From NCBI GenBank assembly GCA_028279655.1, contig JANQNH010000027.1, forward strand, positions 1 to 32,532: a DNA stretch of 32,532 bases, written 5' to 3'. The notes under the pieces are model-generated. The model saw nothing but the letters and a program-made list of their open reading frames with translations. It was not told the origin of the DNA and did no database searches. Made by a program: the position numbers and the translations under genes. Positions 7,871-16,365 of the stretch are shown here, piece after piece (the first letter of the stretch is position 1; every line of letters begins with the position of its first letter). The DNA is from Candidatus Nanoarchaeia archaeon. Lineage in GTDB: Archaea > Nanobdellota > Nanobdellia > Woesearchaeales > JACPBV01.

Positions 7871-10800
7871 TTATGTTCCGTTCGCAAGTCTTCCTGATTG
7901 AAGTCTCTTTTCTATGTTAATTTCTTTAAGTAATGCAGCCTGGTCTATTCCGTTATAATGCCTATTTTTTACCTTAATATCATCGATCCAATCATCAAAC
8001 ATCTTCTCAATAGCTTTTTTTGCATCACCTTTTTTGTATTTCACTCGCTTAAATCTCACAGTTATTTCTCCATCCTGATATAATGTCAATATTGCATAAG
8101 ATGATGCTGAATTTCTATCCCTCGGTTGACCTACAGAACCCACATCAATAATTGCTGTTGAATGATCCTTGAGATCAATTTCTTCATCCAAAGGTGTCTT
8201 ATCTACAGGGTCTATTCCGAAAATACTACCGTCAGGTTTGGGGTATATCAACCCAGCAACGTGAGAGTGCCCTACAAAACAAAAATCATAATTGTTCTTA
8301 TTCATAATATCAAAGCACTCAATGGCGTTTTCCCTTGGTCTTGCTCCTGAAAGGACCCCTGTAAAAAATAATAGCCTGTCTTTAGTATCTGCTACTGATA
8401 ATCCCTTGGGTCCAGAATGAACGAAAAATAAATTTGATCCCTGGAAAGACATCTCAAAATTTGGTTCGTGATACCATGAATAGTTCTTCTTTTTCTGTGA
8501 AGTTATGACCTCACTAGTGCCAATATCGGTTAATTCCATGTCAGTATAGTACGTATTGGGTTGTGCACGGAGATAAACACTGTAGTCGTGGTTTCCCCAT
8601 GCAATATATTTAATTGGTTTTAGTGAACTTTTTTTATTTTTAGTTCTATCGAGTAGGCTATATACTTTCTTAGCTACTTCATTTGGATTCCCCCCATATC
8701 CTACTACATCTCCTAAGCAGTATATCTCATTAATTTTTTCTGACTTAATATCCTTATAAACAGCATCAAAAGCCTGCATATTTGCATGGATGTCAGAGAT
8801 TATTGCAATTCTTTTTGAGATTGGACCTGTTGGAGTTGGTTTCTTAGGACCGAAATGCTTATTCCACTCTTCATCTGGATATTCATAGTTAAGATAGTCT
8901 TTCATGTATTTTCTGAAATCCATAGGCCCAATAATATTTCTCCATACGTCAAACATGAGGTTCTTTGTTCCGCTTTTTTCTGCATAAATAATATTATGTT
9001 GGATTGAGATTTGGTATCCAGCTATTCTGCAGGCAACCATAATAAATGATTGACTAGCACTTAAGCCTATCAGTTTTGGGCTATTTGTGAAACGTGGATG
9101 TTCTATACACCACAAGAGGTGATCCCTGAACCTGTCAAGGTCTTCCTGTGAGAATGTAGTTTTTCCTTCTGGAAAGTGTCTGTCAAAGTCACTATCTGTC
9201 ATTCTTTTCGGTTGTGGTTGAGGTGTTGGTGTTGCTTTTGTAGGGGGTTTAGGTATTGTCCTTTTAGTCGGCCTAGGTGTTGGAGGGGGTGCTGGTTGTG
9301 CAGTTTCAGCAATCTTTCCCCTTCTAAGAGCGAGGTTTATCCTCCTTCCAATGAGTTCGTTCATCACCCAGATCCCAAGTTCAAAGTTGACCCACATGTC
9401 CCGGATGGTGTTTATGTATTTTGCATATGTCTTGAAGTACTCTTCAAAGTTTGGATCTCTTTTTGATATCCCCTCTAGCTTTTGAAGCAGGTCTTCTCCT
9501 TCAGTAAGGTTATTGAATCCTAACCATCTATCATCATCCCATTCCCCTATCTCATCTGTTATTCCCTTGTTCTTGAGCTGAATTATTGTGTTTTCGATGG
9601 TTTCCAGATATTTTACCCACAGATTTCCCTGGAAAAGGTCCTTAAAGAACTCTTCAACCTTTGCCTGTGCCTCAATAATGTTGCATCCCCCTTTAACAAA
9701 GGTAGCATAAGGGTTTTCTTTTAGGTGAGTACGTCCTGTCTTTTTTCCTCCACGCCCGGCCATCTTGTTGTTTTGTTTTGGGATACTTTTTTTATTGTCA
9801 AACCTTATTCCTTTAACTGCATCAGTAAGACCATGGGATTGAATCTCTGCAATACACCTTACTGACCAATCATAATGGTACTGTGCCTGTTCTGCCAGAT
9901 TATACCCCTTATGATGGGCCTGGCCAACCAATGCACTTGAGGAATTTGGCCAGAATAGATCATTAGAGTTGTAGTCTCTCTTTAATTGAAACTTGTCTGT
10001 CTTAGGTATTGGTCCTGACTTTTTAGATGGTGCTGGAAGAGGTGCTGCTGGTTTTCCTGTTTCAGGTCCATGTCTTTTGATGATAACCTTCACCTTGCTA
10101 TAGCGTTTGAAGTTTGGATTGTCTGTTTTGTAGAGGACTGCCAACACATTTCCTTCAATCTCATCTTTGTTAGGGGGGAGCAAGCTTGATGGAAGAATAT
10201 TGCTAGTTAATCTTGGTCCCTCTCCTAAGCGATAGGGTATCTGAAGGCTGGTAATGCTCCATATAACACCATACTTGCTCTTTTCACTTTCAATACCTGT
10301 TATCTTTGCCTGTAGTGGGATAGACCTGCCAATATATGCTGGTTCAGGATTATGCGAGTTAGGGGATTCTATGCTAATGCTAATCTCTGCTTTCTTGTGA
10401 AGGTTTTCTATAAGCTTAGTGATTAGTAGTATCTGTCTTTTCAGAGAAATAACAAGAGAGGAGTATCTTTCGAATTCCTGCCTTATCAATGCGTTGAAAA
10501 GATTTTCATCCTTAACTACCTCTCTTATCCATCGGTCATAGACCCTTTTTTCTATGAACTTGTCATCCAGGAGGTTAGCAAGCTTTTCTGTGTCTAGTGC
10601 TTCTTTCTCCGCTATATCAAATATCTCCTTTAGCTTTAGCTGCACCTCTATTGCTTTCTTACTGATCTCTGCCAGAAGCCTATTTGCCTCCTCTTCGCTC
10701 AATCCAAGTTCTGCGATGTACTTACTTATCTTCTTCTCATTCTGACTTAGATGGGATTCCAGCTGTGCAAGAGCCCTTAAGGCCTTGCTAAGGTCTATCT

Positions 10801-12547
10801 CTGCTGCAAGCAGTTTTCCAAGCTGTTTCTTCTCTTCTGACAATGCCTTGAATTCGTCCTTATCCGGATCTCTCAATAATGGAAGGATATTGTCTTTAAA
10901 GTAATCATATCCTCCACTTTCGATAATCTCTTTCCTTAGGGTTTTTAGGTGCCGGACTATATCTGCCTTCTTGGTCTCTAACTCCATAAGGTAGTTCATC
11001 ACACGTTCTTTTCTTTGATTAACTTCGTTCAGATACTTGAGGATCTTCTCTATGGGCTCTTCTGTTTCTGCAGGCAGTTCTTTGGGTGATTGTTTTGGTT
11101 CTATCATTTTTTGATGTTCTTCGCACCAGTTGATTATCTTACCTGCGTTATCCAATACTGGGGCATTAGTTGTCCACCAATCATATATCTCTTTGTCCAT
11201 ACAGAATATTAGGAAGTCTACATCAGAAACCCCTCCTTTGCCTACCATCTTTCCGTCTGATTCTTCCACACATTTTGTTGAGTGCCAGAATCTGAATCCA
11301 ATGTTCTCTCCTTGGTCACCTTCGTATTTGAGTAACGTATGTTTATTTGGAACCTGGGTAGCTACAAGCAAGTCAGAGGTAGCTTTTCCACCAAATTGTC
11401 TGCTAATCTCACAGTTTGCATCCATGTCTTCTTTAGATAATAACATAAGAGCAGGAGCATCGTATCCTTCGCTTAAAGGATGATTATGGTAATGACCTAC
11501 AAATCCCAATTTATCTTGGAATTCCCCAAAAATATAGCCCATCCTTTTGAAATGCTTTCGTATTTCTGGATCAAAGAGTTTTTCTCCTCTTATTCTGTCC
11601 AGTACTTCGTTAGGGCCGAATTTTATTTTGTAGTTCTCAAAAAGAGATTTCAATCCCTTATACATCCTATCTAGTCCTGGATATTCCTTATCTGAGAATT
11701 CTAATTTTGCAATATTCTCTATGTCACTCAACAGATCAGTGTCATATGTCGCATATGTCTTCTTACCTTGAGGTGTCATCTCATCGGTAGCTGCAACCAG
11801 TACTGGAAGAGGAACATAGAATGGGACTACAAGACCAACAATATTCTCTTTCTTGAAATATGGATTTGGAAATCCTACTAGCATACCTATGCTCTCTAAA
11901 GGCTTAGGTTCGTGGTGTTGGAAGGCGTATGCTTGATCTATAGCTGTCTTCAATGCCCTCCCGGATATCAGAACAGCAGCGGGGTGCTTCTGCAACAAAT
12001 ATTTTATTGACTCCCCATACTCTTCTGGCTCAAACTTGTCTGGGGATTTAGGTGTTGGCGGTTCTTCTGGTGGTTCTTGTGTTCCAGGTGTATCTGTAGA
12101 GTCTGGAGTTTCTGCAGGTGGTTCTTCTCCTGGCTGCTCTCCTGCACGTTCTCTTCTCCTCTTTTTGAATCCACGATATAGGAAGAAGATAACTACAAGG
12201 GCTATTAATGAAGTCCATATTGGATTTCTGGTTACTATGTTTCCTCTCTTCGTCGTTGTTGTTGGGACTCTTTCTGGTGTTGTCTGCCTGGTTATTGTCC
12301 TGGTTATAGAGCTATATGTGCTTCCTGCTGTTGATGATATGCTGCCTACCATGTTCTCAAGATAGGATGGATAGAACAGAGATCCAAGGGTGATTGGGTC
12401 GCCAACACTTCGGTTATAGAAGAAATTGAATGTTGGGAAGAGAGCTAACGCTAGGACAATAGCAATAATCCAGATCCGGCCCCCTGTCATGGGCTTTGAT
12501 ATCTTTGGTTTTGTCTCTTTTACCTCGTCTGGTTTTTCCGGCGGCAT
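7871..12547 (-). CDS. Giant membrane-anchored JAMM metalloprotease-like / calcineurin-like phosphoesterase fusion
   Basis: The 1558-residue product appears to join several domains. Two membrane helices (about 24-43 and 109-124) surround a Ser/Thr-rich loop. A Pro/Glu linker leads to a JAB1/MPN-like region (about 180-450) with E218 in ESIGMLVG, H354/H356 in HNHP, then S371 and D374 in SKED: the JAMM zinc-site residues, but with 14 instead of the usual 7 residues between HxH and S. Next come a helical region (about 500-720), a possible Ig-like beta domain (about 720-826), an unassigned region (850-1080), a Pro-rich linker and a C-terminal metallophosphoesterase (about 1246-1500) with SDIHAN, GDVVGYGG, GNHD, a lone VHSG histidine and GHSH. 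Both enzymes should be cytoplasmic if the anchor follows positive-inside topology. Substrates are unknown. It starts one base after the ArsR-like gene. Confidence 0.85.
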   Translation of the reverse strand: MPPEKPDEVKETKPKISKPMTGGRIWIIAIVLALALFPTFNFFYNRSVGDPITLGSLFYPSYLENMVGSISSTAGSTYSSITRTITRQTTPERVPTTTTKRGNIVTRNPIWTSLIALVVIFFLYRGFKKRRRERAGEQPGEEPPAETPDSTDTPGTQEPPEEPPTPKSPDKFEPEEYGESIKYLLQKHPAAVLISGRALKTAIDQAYAFQHHEPKPLESIGMLVGFPNPYFKKENIVGLVVPFYVPLPVLVAATDEMTPQGKKTYATYDTDLLSDIENIAKLEFSDKEYPGLDRMYKGLKSLFENYKIKFGPNEVLDRIRGEKLFDPEIRKHFKRMGYIFGEFQDKLGFVGHYHNHPLSEGYDAPALMLLSKEDMDANCEISRQFGGKATSDLLVATQVPNKHTLLKYEGDQGENIGFRFWHSTKCVEESDGKMVGKGGVSDVDFLIFCMDKEIYDWWTTNAPVLDNAGKIINWCEEHQKMIEPKQSPKELPAETEEPIEKILKYLNEVNQRKERVMNYLMELETKKADIVRHLKTLRKEIIESGGYDYFKDNILPLLRDPDKDEFKALSEEKKQLGKLLAAEIDLSKALRALAQLESHLSQNEKKISKYIAELGLSEEEANRLLAEISKKAIEVQLKLKEIFDIAEKEALDTEKLANLLDDKFIEKRVYDRWIREVVKDENLFNALIRQEFERYSSLVISLKRQILLITKLIENLHKKAEISISIESPNSHNPEPAYIGRSIPLQAKITGIESEKSKYGVIWSITSLQIPYRLGEGPRLTSNILPSSLLPPNKDEIEGNVLAVLYKTDNPNFKRYSKVKVIIKRHGPETGKPAAPLPAPSKKSGPIPKTDKFQLKRDYNSNDLFWPNSSSALVGQAHHKGYNLAEQAQYHYDWSVRCIAEIQSHGLTDAVKGIRFDNKKSIPKQNNKMAGRGGKKTGRTHLKENPYATFVKGGCNIIEAQAKVEEFFKDLFQGNLWVKYLETIENTIIQLKNKGITDEIGEWDDDRWLGFNNLTEGEDLLQKLEGISKRDPNFEEYFKTYAKYINTIRDMWVNFELGIWVMNELIGRRINLALRRGKIAETAQPAPPPTPRPTKRTIPKPPTKATPTPQPQPKRMTDSDFDRHFPEGKTTFSQEDLDRFRDHLLWCIEHPRFTNSPKLIGLSASQSFIMVACRIAGYQISIQHNIIYAEKSGTKNLMFDVWRNIIGPMDFRKYMKDYLNYEYPDEEWNKHFGPKKPTPTGPISKRIAIISDIHANMQAFDAVYKDIKSEKINEIYCLGDVVGYGGNPNEVAKKVYSLLDRTKNKKSSLKPIKYIAWGNHDYSVYLRAQPNTYYTDMELTDIGTSEVITSQKKKNYSWYHEPNFEMSFQGSNLFFVHSGPKGLSVADTKDRLLFFTGVLSGARPRENAIECFDIMNKNNYDFCFVGHSHVAGLIYPKPDGSIFGIDPVDKTPLDEEIDLKDHSTAIIDVGSVGQPRDRNSASSYAILTLYQDGEITVRFKRVKYKKGDAKKAIEKMFDDWIDDIKVKNRHYNGIDQAALLKEINIEKRLQSGRLANGT

Positions 12548-12548
12548 T

Positions 12549-12803
12549 TTATCCTAGCACCTCTAATATATTCTTTATCTTTGTATTTGATACACTATAA
12601 AGAATGAATTTCCCTTGTTTTCTGGACGTGATTATGTTGTTTAGCTGAAGGAGCTTTAGATGAAGAGAAACCGTGGGCTGGGCTTTTCCTACTTCTTTGA
12701 CAATCTGAGAAACTGTCTTTTCTTTCTCCAGTATAGAGAGGACTATATTGAACCTTGTTTCATCTGCTAAGGATTTAAGTAATTCTACCCTATTATCCAT
12801 CAT
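12549..12803 (-). CDS. ArsR-like winged-helix transcriptional regulator
   Basis: The 84-residue product is a compact winged helix of ArsR type: an opening helix RVELLKSLADETRFNIVLSI, a recognition region around residues 38-58 (GKAQPTVSLHLKLLQLNNI) and a wing (SRKQGKFILYSV). I see no Cys metal-site pattern, so sensing of metals is not supported. It is the first gene of the operon encoding the giant JAMM/phosphoesterase protein, whose ATG follows one base after this stop. A 28-bp palindrome at 12811-12838 covers its TATA region, so autorepression is likely. The start may be either of two adjacent ATGs (12803 or 12800). Confidence 0.85.
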   Translation of the reverse strand: MMDNRVELLKSLADETRFNIVLSILEKEKTVSQIVKEVGKAQPTVSLHLKLLQLNNIITSRKQGKFILYSVSNTKIKNILEVLG

Positions 12804-12810
12804 TTATTTC

Positions 12811-12838
12811 ATATTTATATATTTAGATATATAAATAT
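12811..12838 (-). promoter_or_regulatory. 28-bp palindromic operator over the ArsR-like gene's TATA box
   Basis: Perfect 12-bp arms (ATATTTATATAT and its complement) flank the spacer TTAG. The palindrome covers the region 8-35 bp upstream of the ATG, including the expected box A about 26 nt upstream. A dimeric winged-helix repressor bound here would block TBP. An AT-only palindrome can arise by chance in AT-rich DNA, but arms of this length at this position are suggestive. Confidence 0.6.
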
Positions 12839-12902
12839 ATCGTTTTTTGTGATTAGTTTTTTATAGTTTGCAGTATTCCTGTTTGTTAGGGGGAAGGCTT
12901 TG

Positions 12903-13244
12903 ATGAAGGAAAAAACTCTGCTTAGGATAGCTATAATCGGAGCTTTGGTAGGTATTTTTCTGCTATATGTTATTTCTGGGAGTATTAAACTGGATGAGAC
13001 TAGTATAGGAAGGATAGAAGAGGAAGACATCGGTAATGATGTAAAGGTTAAGGGGATGGTAAAGGATGTGTTCAATAGTGAGAAGCTGAGCATTGTGACT
13101 ATTTCTCAGCCAGAGGACTTGAAGGTTTTGCTTTTCGACAATGTTAGTATAGATGAAGGGGATTATATAGAGGTAATTGGAGAAGTGGAGGAATACAAGG
13201 GTGAAAGAGAGGTGATAGGAAACCGGGTGAGGATGATAGGTTGA
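12903..13244 (+). CDS. Membrane-tethered OB-fold protein
   Basis: The 113-residue product has one N-terminal membrane helix (about residues 8-24) and then a single OB-fold-like beta domain (about 45-112, from DVKVKGMV to NRVRMIG, with GDYIEVIGEVEEYKGEREVI), like the tRNA_anti type OB folds of archaeal nucleic-acid-binding proteins. The domain is probably outside the membrane, given the signal-anchor-like N-terminus. A purine-rich AGGGGGAAGG lies just upstream of the ATG at 12903; a TTG one codon earlier is an alternative. Its TGA overlaps the ATG of the next gene (TGATG), so the two are translationally coupled. The ligand is unknown. Confidence 0.75.
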   Translation: MKEKTLLRIAIIGALVGIFLLYVISGSIKLDETSIGRIEEEDIGNDVKVKGMVKDVFNSEKLSIVTISQPEDLKVLLFDNVSIDEGDYIEVIGEVEEYKGEREVIGNRVRMIG

Positions 13245-14455
13245 TGTTTTTTGACTTTATGATTGCACTATTGATTGGTGTTTTGGCCGGGTGCATAACA
13301 GGCTTGATCCCTGGCATCCATGTTAATCTCATTTCTATGATACTGATCAGCGTATCTGGTTATCTGCTTGGAATCACTGATGTAGTTAGCCTATGTGTTT
13401 TTATAATAGCTATGTCTGTTACACATACCTTTCTTGACAGCATACCTTCGATATTCTTGGGTGCTCCTGATGCAGATATGGCTTTAGGGGTGTTGCCCGG
13501 CCATAGGTTGTTGCTTGAGGGAAAGGGTTATGAGGCTGTTAAGCTCACAGTGATAGGCTCTTTGCTTGCCTTGATAGCTACCCTGTTACTTATTCCTTTT
13601 ATGATACCTTTTGTTCCCAGGATATATTCATTTGTACAGCCATATATAGGTTATATACTGATATTTGTTGTTGCATATATGATACTAAAGGAGAAGAAGT
13701 TCAGTAAGATAGCATGGAGCAGTTTTGTCTTTTTTATCAGCGGGGTTTTGGGGATAATTGTATTAGGTTGGAATAATCTTAACCAGCCATTGCTGCCTAT
13801 GCTCTCTGGTCTGTTCGGGATAAGTGCTTTGGTAACTTCTTTGTCTGGAGATACCAAGATACCAGAGCAGAAGATCACAGAGAGTATAGAAGTAGGATTG
13901 TTTGATAAGGTTAAGGCTATCTCAGCTGCTGTGTTCTCTGGTTCGTTGACTGGGATAATGCCAGGACTCGGGGCAGCTCAGGCTGCAATAATCGCAATGC
14001 AGATAGTCGGAGATATAGGTGTTTACGCATTCATGATATTATTAGGGGGTATAAATACAGTTAATTTTACCTTCTCCTTGGTAACTTTCTTTACTCTAGG
14101 AAAGGCAAGGAACGGTGCTGTGGTAGCTATCCTTGAGATAATAAAGGAGATCAGCCTATCTCAATTGTTGGTGTTCTTGTTTGCTGCTTTAGTTGCAGGG
14201 TGTGTTGCTGCTTTATTGGCTTTGTTCTTTGCCAGAGTGTTTTCTAATCTTATTGTAAAGGTCAATTATAGGAGATTGGTAGTTGGCATAATCTCTTTCA
14301 TTACCTTGATGGTCTTTTATTTTTCTGGTATTGTTGGGCTGTTGATCCTGGTTACTTCAACTGCAGTTGGGATAATACCTGGATTACTAAGGGTAAAACG
14401 TTCGCATGCTATGGGGTGTTTGTTATTGCCTGTGATATTGTTTTTTGTTTTGTAG
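13244..14455 (+). CDS. TctA-like polytopic permease of the archaeal COG1784 type
   Basis: This 403-residue integral membrane protein has about ten hydrophobic segments and the family glycine-rich start: GVLAGCITGLIPGIHVNL near residue 12, repeated in the second half as GSLTGIMPGLGAAQA near residue 230. The duplicated G..PG motif is characteristic of the TctA permease fold, which in bacteria takes up tricarboxylates with TctB and TctC. No TctB or TctC gene is present; archaeal members act in unknown transport. The ATG overlaps the stop of the upstream OB-fold gene by one base. Confidence 0.85.
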   Translation: MFFDFMIALLIGVLAGCITGLIPGIHVNLISMILISVSGYLLGITDVVSLCVFIIAMSVTHTFLDSIPSIFLGAPDADMALGVLPGHRLLLEGKGYEAVKLTVIGSLLALIATLLLIPFMIPFVPRIYSFVQPYIGYILIFVVAYMILKEKKFSKIAWSSFVFFISGVLGIIVLGWNNLNQPLLPMLSGLFGISALVTSLSGDTKIPEQKITESIEVGLFDKVKAISAAVFSGSLTGIMPGLGAAQAAIIAMQIVGDIGVYAFMILLGGINTVNFTFSLVTFFTLGKARNGAVVAILEIIKEISLSQLLVFLFAALVAGCVAALLALFFARVFSNLIVKVNYRRLVVGIISFITLMVFYFSGIVGLLILVTSTAVGIIPGLLRVKRSHAMGCLLLPVILFFVL

Positions 14456-14515
14456 ACAGAAAGATTTATATATAATTGTGTATAACCATGTATAATAGCT
14501 ATATATGTGATAAAT

Positions 14516-14734
14516 ATGTCTGAGAATACAACAATATTAATATCAAAAAGAGCAAGGGAAAAGATAAAGGAATTTGGGAAAAAAGGAGAGACATATACAG
14601 ATATCATCAATAAGATGTATAAGGAACTGAAATTAAAGGAAAGCGTAGATATGTTAATGGATACAGAAGGTTATTTGACCATAGAGCAGGCTAGGAAATG
14701 GACTAAAGAAAAGAATAAACTAGATGGCCTGTAA
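14516..14734 (+). CDS. Putative ribbon-helix-helix antitoxin
   Basis: The 72-residue product has a short beta-strand-like start (NTTILISKRAREKIKEFG) followed by two helices (TYTDIINKMYKELK), typical of CopG/RHH antitoxins in archaea, and a C-terminal tail that could wrap the toxin. A box A (GATTTATATATAA, about 14463-14475) lies upstream. I chose the ATG at 14516; a GTG three codons earlier is possible. It overlaps the start of the RelE-like gene by 11 nt, which fits a type II toxin-antitoxin arrangement. Confidence 0.65.
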   Translation: MSENTTILISKRAREKIKEFGKKGETYTDIINKMYKELKLKESVDMLMDTEGYLTIEQARKWTKEKNKLDGL

Positions 14735-15077
14735 AATGTCAAGAGTTATGATTCTTCCTGAATTGGTTCGGCAAATCCAGAAGATTTTCAAGAAAAAGGC
14801 TGATAAGATCTATGATTTAATGACTGAATTGGAGATATTTCCAAGAAAAGGCAAAGAAGTAGGCCATGTAGCCAATATAGCCATAAAGGAGATAAAATAT
14901 GGAGTGTTCAGATTCTATTTTATTACTGATGGGCATAGGTTAAAGTGCCTTACAGATGAAGAGTTAAAGGAACTGTTGATAAAGTTCGTAAGGATGTCTG
15001 ATAAAGACACACAGCAAAAGACCATAAATGAGATAAAGATAATACTTAAGAAGATTGGTTTTGAGAATTTTAGGTAG
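14724..15077 (+). CDS. Putative RelE/ParE-superfamily toxin
   Basis: The 117-residue product has the order expected of RelE-type proteins: N-terminal helices (ELVRQIQKIFKKKADKIYDLM), a loop before EIFPRKGKEVG, then strands IKEIKYGVFRFYFITDGHRLKCL, and C-terminal helices. RelE toxins cleave mRNA in the ribosome; I cannot confirm active-site residues. The overlap with the RHH-like gene supports a toxin-antitoxin pair. An alternative start is the ATG at 14736, one base after the antitoxin stop. Confidence 0.6.
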   Translation: MACKMSRVMILPELVRQIQKIFKKKADKIYDLMTELEIFPRKGKEVGHVANIAIKEIKYGVFRFYFITDGHRLKCLTDEELKELLIKFVRMSDKDTQQKTINEIKIILKKIGFENFR

Positions 15078-15112
15078 GAAGATTTTTATAGTCTTATCCC
15101 TTAAGAGGTATA

Positions 15113-15427
15113 ATGAGGGATCTTTTTAACAGCCTGATGCTAATAATCGTATCTGTTGTAATCATTGCTATAGGCATAGTTCTTACTGTTACCTTTGTGT
15201 TTGCCTTTGTTGGAATCCCATTTGTCATAGTAGGAGCAATACTGCTCTTGGGCAGTATTCTGGCTTTGGCTTTTGGAACAGTAGGCGGATTCTTTAGGCT
15301 TGTTACTGCACCTTTTAGGATTAGAAAATATAGAAGCAGGAGGAAGGAAACAAAGAGAGGGAAGGTACATACTGGTAAGGTGGTGGAGGTTGAAAAGCAA
15401 GGAGGCGTCTATAAGGCTAAGAAATAG
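15113..15427 (+). CDS. Small membrane protein with two hydrophobic segments
   Basis: The 104-residue product has two adjacent membrane helices (about residues 7-34 and 35-58, with a PFVIVGAILLLGS hairpin) and a basic cytoplasmic tail (RIRKYRSRRKETKRGK). I do not recognise a specific family. A box A (TTTTTATAG, about 15082-15090) lies about 27 nt before the ATG, so the mRNA is probably leaderless and independent of the toxin-antitoxin pair. Confidence 0.75.
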   Translation: MRDLFNSLMLIIVSVVIIAIGIVLTVTFVFAFVGIPFVIVGAILLLGSILALAFGTVGGFFRLVTAPFRIRKYRSRRKETKRGKVHTGKVVEVEKQGGVYKAKK

Positions 15428-15450
15428 TTACTGTAGTTAAAAACATAAAG

Positions 15451-15460
15451 TTTTTAAAAG
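15451..15460 (+). promoter_or_regulatory. Box A of the L35Ae promoter
   Basis: TTTTTAAAAG is centred about 28 nt before the L35Ae ATG, giving a leaderless transcript. Confidence 0.6.
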
Positions 15461-15483
15461 GAGACTTAATTCTAAACATTACT

Positions 15484-15741
15484 ATGGAAGGAGTTATCAA
15501 GAACTTTAAGAGGGGAAGAAAGACCCAGACAATGAACCAGATGATCGTGGTAGTGAAGGGTGTCGATAAGAAGGAGAAGGCCAAAGAGCTTGTAGGCAAG
15601 GTTGTATCCTGGAAAAGCCCTGGAGACAAAGAGATAAAAGGTGAAGTAAGAGCTACGCATGGGAATAATGGGGCTCTTAGGGTTCTATTCGAGACAGGTA
15701 TGCCTGGGCAGGCTATCGGTGATAAGGTCAGCATTGCCTGA
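15484..15741 (+). CDS. rpl35ae: 50S ribosomal protein L35Ae (eL33)
   Basis: The 85-residue product matches the L35Ae family shared by archaea and eukaryotes: an N-terminal basic strand (MEGVIKNFKRGRKTQ), the central VGKVVSWKSPGDKEIKGEV and the C-terminal GALRVLFETGMPGQAIGDKVSI. Its length is typical of archaeal members. It is preceded by its own box A and is convergent with the methyltransferase gene, with the two stop codons directly abutting at 15741/15742. No ribosomal-protein operon surrounds it. Confidence 0.95.
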   Translation: MEGVIKNFKRGRKTQTMNQMIVVVKGVDKKEKAKELVGKVVSWKSPGDKEIKGEVRATHGNNGALRVLFETGMPGQAIGDKVSIA

Positions 15742-16365
15742 TTATTTCTTTAATTCTAGAATAAAGTTAGAACCAAGGCTATAGTGTTCCAGATAAATCT
15801 CTTTTTTTGGGAACAGTTGTTTTATGTCTTTGATCAGATCCTTTCCTCTATCCCAGCTCCTGTTCCACCTTAGGATTGGAAGAAAGATGTTTAATGGTTT
15901 TAGATCAAACTGTCTACCATCCAGGATAACTAGTTTTTTTCCTGGCTTTAGGGAATTTATAGCTATCCTTAGTGCTGCTTTGTGGTTGGGTATAGAAGAG
16001 AAGCCTAAAGTTGATATTACAGCATCGAAATGGTTTTTTGGTAAGGATATCTTTGCTGCATCTGCTTGTATAAGTTTTATGTTCTTATATTGGTTTCTCC
16101 TGATCAGTCTTTTTGCCTTCTCCAGCATGTCTTTGGAGTAGTCTATTGCTGTTATATCTCCGTTTTTCCCTATAATCTTTTCTATAGGTCTAAAGTTGAT
16201 GCCTGTTCCGCATGCAATGTCAAGTACATCATAGTTTGATTTCAGATCTAGCTTTTTTATCGCTTTCTTCCTTAGTTTGCTTAGCAGGATATTAGAAAAT
16301 AAACTGTAGAAAGGTGACTTTGCATAATAAGAATATGCTATTTCTACATCTCTTAGAGTGTACAT
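15742..16365 (-). CDS. Class I SAM-dependent methyltransferase
   Basis: The 207-residue product carries motif I VLDIACGTG (about residues 46-54), the acidic post-I strand GDITAIDYSKDMLEKAK, and motif II/III regions (LIQADAAKISLPKNHFDAVISTLGF and LKPGKKLVILDGR). The fold resembles UbiE/small-molecule methyltransferases, but the substrate cannot be told from sequence. Its ATG comes directly after the stop of the 42-residue membrane peptide gene, with no spacer, so translation is probably coupled and the peptide may place the enzyme at the membrane. Confidence 0.85.
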   Translation of the reverse strand: MYTLRDVEIAYSYYAKSPFYSLFSNILLSKLRKKAIKKLDLKSNYDVLDIACGTGINFRPIEKIIGKNGDITAIDYSKDMLEKAKRLIRRNQYKNIKLIQADAAKISLPKNHFDAVISTLGFSSIPNHKAALRIAINSLKPGKKLVILDGRQFDLKPLNIFLPILRWNRSWDRGKDLIKDIKQLFPKKEIYLEHYSLGSNFILELKK

